A stretch of DNA of 64,000 nt from Gammaproteobacteria bacterium (GTDB lineage Bacteria; Pseudomonadota; Gammaproteobacteria; Pseudomonadales; UBA5518). Made by a program: the position numbers and the translations under genes. Location: assembly GCA_016705365.1 (NCBI GenBank), contig JADIYI010000002.1, forward strand, positions 1-64,000. The letters run 5' to 3'. How positions within the stretch are numbered: position 1 is the first letter of the stretch; the number at the start of each line of letters is the position of its first letter. This document shows positions 17,736 to 27,083 of the stretch, in pieces. Under the pieces are notes generated by a model that searched no databases, was not told where the DNA came from, and saw only the letters and a program-made list of their open reading frames with translations.

Positions 17736-18337
17736 TGCGCGCCCTTCGCCAGCGAGGCATTCTTGTCATCGAGCATGCGGATCAGGCCGTCGATACCGTT
17801 GTCGCGGACTTCTGCGGAAAAGGCGTCGCGGTAGGTGGTCACCAGGCTCACGCCATCGACCACCACATCATAGACTTTCCAGCCCTCGGAGCCGCGGGAC
17901 ATGCGGTAGTCGACCGCTATCGCCGGGGCTCCCGGTTGTTTCAGCAGCGAGCGCACGATGACTTTATTCTTGTCGGCCGATTCGCGCGAGGGCAGGAATT
18001 CGAGCGTCTGGTTCTGGTATTTCGACAAGGCCGAGGAATAGGTGCGCACCAGCAAAGTGCGCATCTGCGCGGTCAGCTCGGATTGTTGCGCGCTGCTGGC
18101 ACTGCGCCAGCCGACACCAGTTGCCAGTGCCGTCATGCGGGCAAAATCGAAATGCGGCAGAATTTTCTCCTTTACCTGAGCGACGACCTCGGCACTGCCG
18201 GGCGTGGACGAACCCTGCAGGATTTGCAGCACCTCGGCGCTGACCCGGTTCACCAGCGCATCGGGCGCCTCGGCATCGGCGTGCACGGGTAGCGCGAAAA
18301 GCAGTGTCAGCAGCAGGCTCAACGAGCGAAAGTTCAT
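17732..18337 (-). CDS. mlaC: MlaC, periplasmic phospholipid-binding protein
   Basis: This 201-residue soluble carrier shuttles phospholipid between the outer-membrane MlaA complex and inner-membrane MlaFEDB. A clear signal peptide (MNFRSLSLLLTLLFALPVHA) ends in an Ala-x-Ala-like cleavage site. The MlaC fold is recognised from KILPHFDFARMTALATGVGW and VDYRMSRGSEGWKVYDVVVD. ATG 18337 is chosen because it gives the signal peptide and has AGGAG just upstream; a longer frame reaches 18388. Confidence 0.92.
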   Translation of the reverse strand: MNFRSLSLLLTLLFALPVHADAEAPDALVNRVSAEVLQILQGSSTPGSAEVVAQVKEKILPHFDFARMTALATGVGWRSASSAQQSELTAQMRTLLVRTYSSALSKYQNQTLEFLPSRESADKNKVIVRSLLKQPGAPAIAVDYRMSRGSEGWKVYDVVVDGVSLVTTYRDAFSAEVRDNGIDGLIRMLDDKNASLAKGAQ

Positions 18338-18384
18338 GATTCTCCTGTTCCTCCGGTCAACAAGTGGATTTCCAGACAAGGCAT

Positions 18385-18855
18385 TCACTTGGCGGGCTCG
18401 CTTTCGGTAGTCTTGCTGTACAGGAACTGCCCGATCAGCTTCTCGAGCACGACGGCGCCCTGGGTGATCTCGATCACGCTGCCGTTCTCGAGATCATCGG
18501 CTTCGGCACCGGCACTGAGCCCCATATACTGGTCACCCAGCAGCCCGGCAGTGAGAATCCTGGCCGATGTATCGCTCGGGAAGTGAAAGCGCTGCTCGAT
18601 CGACATCTGTACCACCGCTTCGAAGCTCGTATTGTCGAAACTGATGCCGGTGATCCGCCCGACCAGTACTCCGGCGCTTTTCACCGGTGCCTGGACTTTC
18701 AGGCCTCCGACATCGTCGAAGCGCGCGCTCACCTCGTAGGTTGCACCGCGCGTGAGCGAAGTCAGGTTGGCAACCTGGAACGAAAGAAATGCCAGGGCGC
18801 CGATGCCAAGCGCCACGAAAAAGCCTACCCAGAGATCGAGAATCGTGCGTTTCAT
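18385..18855 (-). CDS. mlaD: MlaD, MCE-domain membrane-anchored subunit
   Basis: This 156-residue protein has one N-terminal transmembrane helix (DLWVGFFVALGIGALAFLSF) and one periplasmic MCE domain (YEVSARFDDVGGLKVQAPVK, ending near AGLLGDQYMGL). It forms the hexameric lipid channel on MlaE. It starts 3 bp after the mlaE stop and is followed by mlaC after 47 bp. Confidence 0.94.
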   Translation of the reverse strand: MKRTILDLWVGFFVALGIGALAFLSFQVANLTSLTRGATYEVSARFDDVGGLKVQAPVKSAGVLVGRITGISFDNTSFEAVVQMSIEQRFHFPSDTSARILTAGLLGDQYMGLSAGAEADDLENGSVIEITQGAVVLEKLIGQFLYSKTTESEPAK

Positions 18856-18858
18856 GCT

Positions 18859-19653
18859 CTAACCTACACCGCGAAACATAAAGGCTGTAAGAACGAAGTC
18901 GAGTGCGAGGATCACCAGGGCCGAGGTGACGACGGTGCGCGTGGTGGCTCGTGATACACCCTCGGCGGTGGGCGGGGCCTCGTAGCCCTCGAACACCGCG
19001 ATCCAGGTCACCGCGATGCCGAATACCACGCTCTTGATCACGCCGTTGATGACATCGTTGCGGAAATCCACCGCGGATTGCATCTGTGACCAGAACTGTC
19101 CGACATCGACGCCGATGAACACCACCCCGACCAGATAGCCGCCGAGAATGCCGACCGCGGAAAACAGCGCGGCCAGCAGCGGCATCGACAGCACGCCGCC
19201 CCAGAAGCGCGGAGCCACCACGCGTGCGATTGGATCGACCGCCATCATTTCCATCGCATCGATCTGTTCGGTGGCTTTCATCAGGCCGATCTCGGCGGTG
19301 ATCGCGCTGCCGGCGCGGCTCGCGAACAACAGTGCGGCCACTACCGGACCGAGTTCGCGCACCAGCGACAGTGCCACCAATACGCCGAGCGCCTCCGCCG
19401 AGCCATAGCGAACCAGCGTATCGTAGCCCTGCAGGCCGAGAACCATCCCGACGAACAGCCCGGATACCAGGATGATGGTCAGCGACATCACGCCCGAGAA
19501 ATACAATTCCCGGATCGTGAGCGGCAAGCGCCGGAACGCAGCCGGCGTCTGCTTCAGCGTTGCGATCAGGAAGCGGGTGGCGAAGCCGAGCCGCCATATC
19601 GCCTCGATCGTGGAATGGCCCAGGGTGCGCAACAATCCTGCCAGCGCTTTCAT
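18859..19653 (-). CDS. mlaE: MlaE, permease subunit
   Basis: This 264-residue inner-membrane permease has about five to six hydrophobic segments and the family motifs RELGPVVAALLFASRAGSAI and GLMKATEQIDAMEMM. It moves phospholipid across the membrane with the MlaF ATPase. The start overlaps the mlaF stop by one base. Confidence 0.95.
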   Translation of the reverse strand: MKALAGLLRTLGHSTIEAIWRLGFATRFLIATLKQTPAAFRRLPLTIRELYFSGVMSLTIILVSGLFVGMVLGLQGYDTLVRYGSAEALGVLVALSLVRELGPVVAALLFASRAGSAITAEIGLMKATEQIDAMEMMAVDPIARVVAPRFWGGVLSMPLLAALFSAVGILGGYLVGVVFIGVDVGQFWSQMQSAVDFRNDVINGVIKSVVFGIAVTWIAVFEGYEAPPTAEGVSRATTRTVVTSALVILALDFVLTAFMFRGVG

Positions 19654-20528
19654 CAGCCGGTCCCGCCGAGCAGATCGACTGCGTAGTCCGGTGCCGGATA
19701 ATGGAATGGCACGGGGCCGTCAGCTTCGCTGCAAATAAACTGGTGCACATAGGGATCGGAAGACGCGCGCACCTGCTCCGCCGTGCCTTCCGCGATCACC
19801 TTGCCATCGGCAACGAAATAAACATAGTCGACGATCTTCAACGACTCCTGCACATCGTGGGTGACAATGATGGAACTGGCGCCGAGCGCGTCGTTCAGGG
19901 TGCGGATCAGCTGGCCGATCACGCTGAGCGAGATCGGATCGAGCCCGGCGAAGGGTTCGTCGTACATCATCAGTTCCGGGTCCAGCGCGATCGCGCGGGC
20001 CAGTGCAACGCGCCGCGCCATGCCGCCCGAGAGTTCCGAGGGCATCAACGCTGCCGCGCCGCGCAGTCCTACCGCGTGCAGCTTCATCAGCACGAGGTCG
20101 CGTATCAGCGTCTCATCGAGACGGGTGTGCTCGCGCATCTGGAATGCCACATTGTCAAAGGTCGTCATATCCGTGAACAATGCGCCGAACTGGAACAGCA
20201 TGCTCATGCGCCGCCGCATTGCATAGATCTGTTCCTGTCCCATCCGGTTGACAGGCTGGCCGAATACCCGGACCTCGCCTTCCGAGGGGCGCAATGCGCC
20301 GCCGATCATGCGCAGCAGCGTGGTCTTGCCACAGCCGCTCTGCCCCATGATTGCCACCACCTTGCCGCGCGGAATCCGCAGGTTGATGCGTGACAGGACC
20401 TGGCGCCCCTCGGCATAGGCAAAGGACAGGTTTTCGATTTCAACTACGTTGTCGCCGCTCAATGCCTGCAACCCGATGATTTGTGGCGCGATTCTAATGC
20501 ATTTCCGACGGTCTGTGACAGGCGGCAT
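19653..20528 (-). CDS. mlaF: MlaF, ATPase subunit of the phospholipid transport complex
   Basis: This ABC ATPase powers the Mla system. It shows Walker A GQSGCGKTT, Q-loop LFQFGALFTDM, signature LSGGMARRVALARA and Walker B LMMYDEPFAGLDP. It is first in mlaFEDCB. The start is uncertain. ATG 20528 gives 291 residues, but the first ~22 are unlike family members. TTG 20462 gives 269, the E. coli length. A -10-like TAGAAT on the minus strand (20496-20491) lies between the two, which would favour the short form. The gene is divergent from a sulfotransferase gene. Confidence 0.92.
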   Translation of the reverse strand: MPPVTDRRKCIRIAPQIIGLQALSGDNVVEIENLSFAYAEGRQVLSRINLRIPRGKVVAIMGQSGCGKTTLLRMIGGALRPSEGEVRVFGQPVNRMGQEQIYAMRRRMSMLFQFGALFTDMTTFDNVAFQMREHTRLDETLIRDLVLMKLHAVGLRGAAALMPSELSGGMARRVALARAIALDPELMMYDEPFAGLDPISLSVIGQLIRTLNDALGASSIIVTHDVQESLKIVDYVYFVADGKVIAEGTAEQVRASSDPYVHQFICSEADGPVPFHYPAPDYAVDLLGGTG

Positions 20529-20636
20529 TGTGCGCCGCTTCGCGCCTTGCCGCCACGGAACTGTTGCACCGCTTCGCGGTCGGCTGAACGCAATCAACAG
20601 CAGTGCCTGATGGAAAATGCTATTCAAGAGCGCGTC

Positions 20637-21893
20637 ATGACGCGTTACTGTAGCTTCCGGGTGTATCGACTTGGGGCGCGGGCACTGTTTGGACGGGCCG
20701 GTTGGCAGGAGGGGATGGTTCGGGTGCTGATGTATTTCGATTTCCGTACCTGGCTGAAGCTGGTGCAACTCGCTGCCCATGAGTCGAGTCCACGGCGGCG
20801 TTTCGGGCTCTATATCAGGTTGCTGATCAGGACACCGCTGGTCGCGCTTTTCACGGCCGTGTGTTTTTTCCTCGATCCGATACTTTTTCCGGGGCTGCGC
20901 CGCACCGAGGTCCGGGCGCCGGTATTCGTGATCGGGCATGCCCGCAGCGGCACCACGCTGATGCATCGCCTGATGAGCGAGGACCGGGAAAGCTTCAGCG
21001 TGTTCAAGTACTGGGAATTGTTCGCGCCCTCGCTGCTGCAGAAGAAAATCGTGCACTGGCTGGCCGCGCTCGACCGGAGTTTTTTCGGCGGCGCGCTCGA
21101 GCGCCGGGTGCGCGCCAGCGAGCAGCGCAAGTTCGGTGCGACACAGCATATTCATCGCATGGGTTACACCATTCCCGAGGAGGATGATTTCCTGTTCATG
21201 CACTCCTGCGCCTCGGGTGGCTGGATCGTGGCGCTGCCCTATATCGGTGAGCTGGATTTCTACCATGTCGACCGCAGGCCGGCCAAAAGCCGCGCGCGGC
21301 TGATGAATTACTACCGCGAGTGCGTGCGCCGGCAGATCTACCTCAATGGCGGCAACCGCATCCATCTCAGCAAGAATCCGCTGTTCTGCGGGCGTGTGGA
21401 GAGCCTGATCGAAACCTTTCCCGATGCGCGCTTCGTGCTGCTGTATCGCAATCCCTACGAGACCATCCCGAGCCTGCTGAAATTGATGAAAGTGAGCTGG
21501 AAGATGCGTCACTTCGACGAGGAGCGGATCAGGAATTCGCTGGCGGTGCTCGCGTCGATGTCCTGCCACAACTACACTTGGCCGCTCGAGGTGCTGGCGC
21601 GCCACCCCGCGACACGCTTCTCGGTGGTCGACTACCGCGCGCTGGTGAGTGCACCGGAGGAAACCGTGCGCCAGGTATATTCCGATATCGGTCTGGAACC
21701 CGGCGCGGCGTTTGCCGCGCGACTGGCACTGGAGCAGGGCAAGGTACGCGAACACGAGACCGCGCACAGCTACAGCCTCGAGGAATTCGGGCTGGACAGC
21801 GAGGAAATCCACGCGCAGCTGGAGGATCTGTTCCTGCGTTTCGGCTGGCCGCGCCCGACACCCCAAAAAGACGCTGGAGAGCACACAGCATGA
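20637..21893 (+). CDS. Sulfotransferase-family protein (copy 1), membrane-associated
   Basis: This 418-residue protein has the PAPS 5'-phosphosulfate loop VIGHARSGTTLMHRLMSED (about residues 98-116) and a 3'-phosphate-type motif DARFVLLYRNPYETIPSL. A hydrophobic stretch near 66-85 precedes the catalytic domain, suggesting membrane association. It transfers sulfate from PAPS to an unknown acceptor, or is a non-sulfating relative. ATG 20637 has AAGAG 6 bp upstream; ATG 20610 is an alternative. It overlaps the next gene by 4 bp (ATGA). A second sulfotransferase at 45.5 kb also neighbours a DUF1214-like gene. Confidence 0.85.
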   Translation: MTRYCSFRVYRLGARALFGRAGWQEGMVRVLMYFDFRTWLKLVQLAAHESSPRRRFGLYIRLLIRTPLVALFTAVCFFLDPILFPGLRRTEVRAPVFVIGHARSGTTLMHRLMSEDRESFSVFKYWELFAPSLLQKKIVHWLAALDRSFFGGALERRVRASEQRKFGATQHIHRMGYTIPEEDDFLFMHSCASGGWIVALPYIGELDFYHVDRRPAKSRARLMNYYRECVRRQIYLNGGNRIHLSKNPLFCGRVESLIETFPDARFVLLYRNPYETIPSLLKLMKVSWKMRHFDEERIRNSLAVLASMSCHNYTWPLEVLARHPATRFSVVDYRALVSAPEETVRQVYSDIGLEPGAAFAARLALEQGKVREHETAHSYSLEEFGLDSEEIHAQLEDLFLRFGWPRPTPQKDAGEHTA

Positions 21894-23275
21894 GCAACGA
21901 CAATGGCGCCGCCGAATTGCGCGCCGCCTGGGATGACCTGATCGCCCGCCTGCAGGAGGCGCGCAACGCCATCGACGACCCGGCCCTGTATCCGCCGCCA
22001 CCGAGCGAGCGCGTGCTCGCGGAAGGCTATCGCTACGTGCTCGGCTTCCTGTATGGCTCGATCCAGCGCGTGCTTGGGCCGAGTGTCGAGCACCCTTTGT
22101 TCCAGCGCGCGATCCAGCCGCTCAACCGCTCGACGATCGACAACGCCGATGCCGTCTACCTGTGCGCGCCAATCGATGGCAATTACAGTTACCGCATACG
22201 CGCTCGTGCCGCCGACACCCGGCACTGGCGTGGCGAGGCGCGCGTGCCCGGTTTGCAGGCGGCACCGCAATACGTGATTTTCGAGGCCCCGAGCGGCTAT
22301 GCGGGGGATTCCGGCAGCATTCGCGAGATGGCGCCGGGTTCACGCACCAATTGCGGAACACTGGACAGCAGCGCGATCCAGGTGCAGCCCGATGGCAGTT
22401 TCGAGATATTGCTGGCACCCGAGCGTCCGGCGGGATACACCGGCAATTTCATCGCCACCCGCGCCACGCGCAGTCGCACGCAAAAGGACGGCAGCACCGT
22501 GACGCGGGACTACGTTTCGCGCTTCGTGGTGTTGCGCGAGATTTTCTATGACTGGGAAAACGAACGCCTCCTGGATCTCGATATCTCGCGGCTCGATCGC
22601 CACGGTGAGCATCCGGCGGCGCTCGATACCAGCAATGCGGTACGCCAGATCCGCGAGATCGGCTATCTGACCCGCAACCAGGTACATTTCTGGAACGAGT
22701 TCTACGCGGTCGCCATGGAGGTCTATGGTGACATGAACGGCGACGGCAAATGCTTCATCCCGCGCAACGGGTTCAATGCGCCGAACGCCGCCGGACTCGC
22801 AACCGGTGGTGGCATGAGCACCAATATCTATTGTGGTGGCATCTACGAATTGGCCGATGACGAGGCGATGATTGTCGAGTTGCGCCAGCCCGTGGAGCCC
22901 GATTACATCGGCTTTCACCTGGCCAATATGTGGGGAGAATCACCTGATTTCGCCAATCACCAGTGCAGCCTGAACGCATTTCAGGCCGATCGCGATGCCG
23001 ATGGCGTTTTTCGCTACGTGATTGCACACCGCGACCCGGGCATTGCGAACTGGGTCGACACCACCTTGTTGCCCGAGGGGTACATGTCGGTGCGCTGGGC
23101 ATACGGCAACAAGCCGACCGAGCCGGAGCTCATGCCATCGGCCACCGCGACAAAAATCCGTTTCGACCAGATCGGTGCCCATCTGCCCGCCGCCCGGCGG
23201 GTCAGCGAACAAGAACGGCGCGCGGTAATCCGCACGCGGCAGCGTCATGTGCAATATCGTTATCGTCAACATTGA
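21890..23275 (+). CDS. DUF1214-like protein (copy 1), coupled to a sulfotransferase
   Basis: This 461-residue protein has no obvious signal peptide. Its C-terminal half resembles the DUF1214 beta-rich domain (FYDWENERLLDLDISRL, then IAHRDPGIANWVDTTLLPEG). The start overlaps the sulfotransferase stop (ATGA), with GGAGAG (21876-21881) upstream. It shares many segments with the gene at 46848-48035, which also sits beside a sulfotransferase: DWENER, the HxDPGxxNWxD motif and an Arg-rich C-terminus. The function is unknown; binding or presenting the sulfation substrate is speculation. Confidence 0.8.
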   Translation: MSNDNGAAELRAAWDDLIARLQEARNAIDDPALYPPPPSERVLAEGYRYVLGFLYGSIQRVLGPSVEHPLFQRAIQPLNRSTIDNADAVYLCAPIDGNYSYRIRARAADTRHWRGEARVPGLQAAPQYVIFEAPSGYAGDSGSIREMAPGSRTNCGTLDSSAIQVQPDGSFEILLAPERPAGYTGNFIATRATRSRTQKDGSTVTRDYVSRFVVLREIFYDWENERLLDLDISRLDRHGEHPAALDTSNAVRQIREIGYLTRNQVHFWNEFYAVAMEVYGDMNGDGKCFIPRNGFNAPNAAGLATGGGMSTNIYCGGIYELADDEAMIVELRQPVEPDYIGFHLANMWGESPDFANHQCSLNAFQADRDADGVFRYVIAHRDPGIANWVDTTLLPEGYMSVRWAYGNKPTEPELMPSATATKIRFDQIGAHLPAARRVSEQERRAVIRTRQRHVQYRYRQH

Positions 23276-23282
23276 GGCCCAC

Positions 23283-23765
23283 ATGAACCACAAGCTGGCC
23301 AGTCATATCCGTGCCCAGTCGCGCAACAACTTCCTCATCAACCTGGTGCTCAATGGCCTCATCGCCTGGTTCCTGCTCAAGGATAAGCCGGCGCTCAGCG
23401 CGGGTGGCGAGCACGGTTACGGACCAGACCTCGTCATCACCGGATTCCTGCTTGCGGCCCTGGTCGCGGTGTTCACGATGAAAATCCATCGCGGACAGCT
23501 TGCGAAGGGTCAGCATGAGGCCGTCCCCGAACAGGCGCTCGGGGCGATCGCGCGCGTGGCTTCGCGCAGTGACTGGCTGAACAGCCTGCTGTTTGGCGTG
23601 GCGGGTGCCATGCTTGCCGGCGCCACGGTCGGGGTGCTGGTGTTGTTGCCGGTTCCGCCCTTCGAGCCGCTGGCCTACGCGCTGTTCAAGGGCGTATGGG
23701 CCGGCATTCTGGCGGCACTCGTGGTGCCGCCGGCGATCCGTATCGGATTGCGCGCCACGTCCTGA
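23283..23765 (+). CDS. Predicted four-helix membrane protein
   Basis: This 160-residue protein has about four hydrophobic segments (NFLINLVLNGLIAWFLL, VITGFLLAALVAVFTM, LLFGVAGAMLAGATVGVLVL and VWAGILAALVVPPAIRI). ATG 23283 is 7 bp after the DUF1214-like gene, so it is probably in the same operon. I do not recognise the family or function. Confidence 0.7.
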   Translation: MNHKLASHIRAQSRNNFLINLVLNGLIAWFLLKDKPALSAGGEHGYGPDLVITGFLLAALVAVFTMKIHRGQLAKGQHEAVPEQALGAIARVASRSDWLNSLLFGVAGAMLAGATVGVLVLLPVPPFEPLAYALFKGVWAGILAALVVPPAIRIGLRATS

Positions 23766-23796
23766 ATCCGCTTTGAGCAACAGGAGCCTGTCATAC

Positions 23797-24825
23797 ATGT
23801 TTACAGTCTATGCAAGCACGCCCGAGTCCATGGGTCCACGCGAGATCGTCGCCCATGCGCAGCGCGCCGAGGCAATGGGTTTCGACGGACTGCAGGTGCC
23901 CGATGCGGTCCATGATGGCTTCCTGCTGGCGGCGATGGCGCTCAACGCCACTGTCCGGCTCAAGGTCTGCATTGGCGTGCTGGTGGCATTTCCGCGCAGC
24001 CCGATGAACGTGGCGCTTGCGGCCTGGGATCTGCAGGCGATGTCGGACGGACGTTTCGAACTGGGGCTGGGTACCCAGGTCAAAGGCAATATCGAGGGTC
24101 GCTACAGCACACCGTGGACCAGCCCGGTGCCGCGCATGCGCGAGTACATCGGCGCGCTGCGTGCGATCTTCGATACTTTCCAGAACGGCAGCAAACTCGA
24201 TTATGTGAGCGAGAATTACCGCTTTACCCGCATGCAGCCGTTTTTCAACCCGGGACCGATCGAACATCCGCGGATACCGTTGCTGATGGGAGCCGTGGGG
24301 CCGGTGATGACCAATCTCGCGGGCGAGGTTGCCGACGGCATGATCACTCACCCAACCAACACGCCACCGCGCTATATCCGCGAGGTGGTGTTGCCGAGGT
24401 TGCGCGAGGGCGCCGGGCGCGGCGGCCGGGAGCTCGATGGATTCAATCTGCTGCTGTGTGCCCTGGTGGCCACCGGGCCGGATGCCGACAGCGTGCGGCG
24501 CGAGCGCGAGAAGTGGCGAAAAATGCTCGGTTTTCTTTATTCCACGCCGGCCTATTGGCCGAGCCTCGAACTGTTTGGCTGGCAGCACAAGGGCGAGGAA
24601 TTGTTGCGCATGACGCGCGAGAATCGCTGGGATCAGATGAGCGCCATCATCGACGACGGGATGCTCGACACCTTCGTACCTTCGGCAACTTATGCGACGA
24701 TACCGGCGGTTCTGCGCGACTGGTATGGCGGACTTTCCGGTACCATCACCTTCATGATGCCGGATGATCCGGCGCAGGACGGGGCGGCGGCAGAGGCAAT
24801 CCACCGGCTGCGCACCATGGCCTGA
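23797..24825 (+). CDS. LLM-class flavin-dependent oxidoreductase
   Basis: This 342-residue protein has the luciferase-like monooxygenase TIM-barrel layout: an N-terminal VYASTPESM strand, the AMSDGRFELGLGTQ motif and LLMGAVGPVMTNLAGEVADG. It most resembles F420- or FMN-dependent members annotated as F420-dependent oxidoreductases. Substrate and cofactor cannot be fixed from sequence. CAGGAG (23781-23786) precedes ATG 23797. It follows the membrane-protein gene by 31 bp and may be the last gene of that operon. Confidence 0.88.
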   Translation: MFTVYASTPESMGPREIVAHAQRAEAMGFDGLQVPDAVHDGFLLAAMALNATVRLKVCIGVLVAFPRSPMNVALAAWDLQAMSDGRFELGLGTQVKGNIEGRYSTPWTSPVPRMREYIGALRAIFDTFQNGSKLDYVSENYRFTRMQPFFNPGPIEHPRIPLLMGAVGPVMTNLAGEVADGMITHPTNTPPRYIREVVLPRLREGAGRGGRELDGFNLLLCALVATGPDADSVRREREKWRKMLGFLYSTPAYWPSLELFGWQHKGEELLRMTRENRWDQMSAIIDDGMLDTFVPSATYATIPAVLRDWYGGLSGTITFMMPDDPAQDGAAAEAIHRLRTMA

Positions 24826-24923
24826 GCACGATGGTGCGCGGTATCCTGTCGGCAATGTTTCGAGGTGCTCTTGCGGAGCCTGATCGCAGCGCGGATTTGT
24901 TGGAGAACGGGGTCTGTTTTCTT

Positions 24924-25163
24924 ATGGAAAGTCACTTCACGGCCGAGTTGCCCGAACCGGGCATATACCGCCATTACAAAGGCAAGTTCTACGAGGTGCT
25001 CGGCACCGCAGTGCACAGTGAAAGCGGTGAGCAACTGGTCGTCTATCGTGCCTGTTACGGCAAGCGAGGATTGTGGGTGCGCCCGCTCTCGATGTTTCTC
25101 GGGTCGGTGGAGGTGGATGGACGCTCGCAGCCGCGCTTTGTGCCCGAAGAAAAGCCCGAGTAG
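24924..25163 (+). CDS. DUF1653 domain protein
   Basis: This 79-residue protein consists of one DUF1653 domain (PGIYRHYKGKFYEVLGTAVH, then GLWVRPLSMFLGSVEVDG), a small fold of unknown function widespread in proteobacteria. The same frame opens at 24831, but only the part from ATG 24924 is conserved. It is convergent with the NCS1 permease. Confidence 0.85.
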   Translation: MESHFTAELPEPGIYRHYKGKFYEVLGTAVHSESGEQLVVYRACYGKRGLWVRPLSMFLGSVEVDGRSQPRFVPEEKPE

Positions 25164-25172
25164 CCGCCCCGG

Positions 25173-26600
25173 CTAGATGTTGGGTGCGAGCAGCCCGTCG
25201 GCCGCGCCGCGCGGTGTGTGCGAGACCGGGACGCGCGCGGCCTTCATTCCCGCCCAATACAGGAGCGCCGGCACCAGGAACGCCGCCAGCGATGCCGGCA
25301 TATAGGTGAACAGCCAGTGTGCCTCGCCGGTCGCCGGATTGTAGAGCGCGAAGTACACCACCTGTCCGAGCACCACGCCGCCGAGCGCGAGCGGATTGAA
25401 TCCCTTCCAGTAGTGATAGGCACCGTGCGGTGCGTTGTCGAATATCGAGCGCAGACAAATCCGCTGTTTGCGCAACAGGAAGAAATCGACGAACACGATC
25501 CCCGAGATGGGCGCATACATGGTCCCGTTGTAGGCGAGGAACGCATCGCCGAAATCGTACAGTTCCTGTGACCAGAACACGAACAGCGAACACGGTACGA
25601 TGGTGATCACGATGATCTGCCACCAGGGACGGTGGCGCAGCACGGGCACATGACGCAGTGCGAGACCGCTTGCATACAGCGACAGTGCCGTGGAAGAAAT
25701 GTTCGCCAGTGCCACGAATGCGAGCGCCACCACGCCCATCGCGATGCCGCCGAGCGGAACCATCCACTCGGTGGGATCGTCCGAGCCCACCACCAGCGCC
25801 GAATACAGCGCGATCGATGAGACGATGCCCGAGGCAAGGCCGAGCTGCAGGATCTGCGGGTAGGTGGCGGCACGCCGGGTACGGGTGTTGCGCGCGATGA
25901 AGCCGATTCCACCCCACCAGGAAAAGCCGTTGGCGATGCCCAGTTCCAGCACGATCGCGTAGTTGAGCGCGGCATCCGGGGTCGGATCGAGTGGCTCGGC
26001 GGCGGCGATCGCTTCCCATCCGAAATTGCTGAACAGCATGTAGAGCATGTACAGCACCACCAGGCCGATCGCGGGTGTCACGAAGTTGTTGACCATGCCG
26101 AGGCGGTGCACGCCGCGCAAGGCAATCAGGTAGGACAGCCAGATTCCCAGCGCCACGCCCGCGCCGACCACCCATTTGCCGGGATGCATTTCCAGTGCGT
26201 TGCCGATGTTGTAGATGCCGTTGCCAAACATCACCAGCAACAGCCCTGACCAGCCCAGCATGTTCACCAGATAGAAAAGCAGCAGTACGTGCGATCCCTG
26301 CTGGCCGAAGGCGGTCTTGCAGAAATCCATCTGCTCGAGTCCGTAGCGCTGGCAACCGAGCGAAAGCGGCATGGTAGTCAGAAACACGCCGATCACGTTG
26401 CCGGCCAGCAGACAGACGGTGCCTTCCACTGCGCCGACCAGGTCGGCCGCATAGCTGCCGACCAGGAAACACCAGGTCGCGATCGCATAGGCAAAGCAGG
26501 TGGCGTGGGCGCCGGGGTTGCCGTACTCGCGCTCGCCGATGGTCAGCGGCAAGCGTCCGAATACACTGGCCTGGGAGGCGTCACCGGTACCGTCATTCAT
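25173..26600 (-). CDS. NCS1-family nucleobase:cation symporter
   Basis: This 475-residue permease has about twelve hydrophobic segments and belongs to the purine/cytosine permease (NCS1) family, as seen from REYGNPGAHATCFAYAIATW near the N-terminus and NGFSWWGGIGFIARNTRTRR in the middle. Likely substrates are cytosine, purines or related compounds, taken up with H+ or Na+. The start overlaps by 4 bp the stop of a 62-residue membrane protein. No nucleobase catabolic enzyme is adjacent. Confidence 0.88.
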   Translation of the reverse strand: MNDGTGDASQASVFGRLPLTIGEREYGNPGAHATCFAYAIATWCFLVGSYAADLVGAVEGTVCLLAGNVIGVFLTTMPLSLGCQRYGLEQMDFCKTAFGQQGSHVLLLFYLVNMLGWSGLLLVMFGNGIYNIGNALEMHPGKWVVGAGVALGIWLSYLIALRGVHRLGMVNNFVTPAIGLVVLYMLYMLFSNFGWEAIAAAEPLDPTPDAALNYAIVLELGIANGFSWWGGIGFIARNTRTRRAATYPQILQLGLASGIVSSIALYSALVVGSDDPTEWMVPLGGIAMGVVALAFVALANISSTALSLYASGLALRHVPVLRHRPWWQIIVITIVPCSLFVFWSQELYDFGDAFLAYNGTMYAPISGIVFVDFFLLRKQRICLRSIFDNAPHGAYHYWKGFNPLALGGVVLGQVVYFALYNPATGEAHWLFTYMPASLAAFLVPALLYWAGMKAARVPVSHTPRGAADGLLAPNI

Positions 26601-26785
26601 GGCCAGAACCACAGCACCGCAAGATACGGCAGCACCAGCGCACCCAGCACACAGGCGCACCAGTCGAGAGCGCCGAAGTGTCCGAATCCGGCGTCGTCAT
26701 CGGTTTCGATGATCGCAATCCGGCGTTCGAGCTCGGCAATCAACGTGGCATCGGCGCGATTCCTGTCCGCAGCCCGCTCATTCAT
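26597..26785 (-). CDS. Mini membrane protein coupled to the NCS1 permease
   Basis: This 62-residue protein has an N-terminal acidic/basic helix (ATLIAELERRIAIIETDDDA) and one C-terminal transmembrane helix (CACVLGALVLPYLAVLWFW). Its stop overlaps the permease start (ATGA) and its start overlaps the end of the GIY-YIG gene by 8 bp. Such coupling suggests a small accessory subunit of the permease, as known for small subunits in other symporter families. The family is not recognised; the function is inference. Confidence 0.65.
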   Translation of the reverse strand: MNERAADRNRADATLIAELERRIAIIETDDDAGFGHFGALDWCACVLGALVLPYLAVLWFWP

Positions 26786-27083
26786 CGCGTTTGGTTGCGG
26801 TGGCTGCGCTGATCAGCGCGATCTTGCGCGCACGCGACCAGCGCTTGATCTCGGCCTCGCGGCAGCCGGCGCTGCTGCGGCTGTGGCCGGCCTCGATGTA
26901 GAGCAGGGCACGCGGCTCGCGACCACGAAAATAGCGCGCACCGCGACCCGCGGAGCGGTGTTCGCGCAGGCGTCGCTCGGGGTCGGTGCTTATTCCCGTG
27001 TAGAGCGAACTGTCGCTTGCTTCGATGATATAGACCGCCCACTGTGCCGCCGCGCTGGTGGGCGGTGCGGTGTCATCCGCCAC
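26778..27083 (-). CDS. GIY-YIG domain protein (UPF0213/YhbQ-like)
   Basis: This is a 101-residue single-domain GIY-YIG protein. The motif appears as AVYIIEASDSSLYTGIS (YII...YTGIS), then the catalytic-type Arg in DPERRLREHRSAGRGARY and a downstream Glu in CREAEIKRW. Family members are small nucleases or DNA-binding proteins; YhbQ has been linked to DNA end processing. GTG 27083 is chosen because upstream extension would lie inside the preceding gene. It overlaps that gene by 11 bp. Confidence 0.8.
   Translation of the reverse strand: MADDTAPPTSAAAQWAVYIIEASDSSLYTGISTDPERRLREHRSAGRGARYFRGREPRALLYIEAGHSRSSAGCREAEIKRWSRARKIALISAATATKRDE

Noticed and set aside
18533..19750. 405-codon minus-strand frame over mlaE/mlaD
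   Set aside because: It runs out of phase with two clear genes; no domain is seen.
20526..20637. Insertion sequence or attachment site between mlaF and the sulfotransferase
   Set aside because: No inverted repeats, transposase or target duplication are seen.
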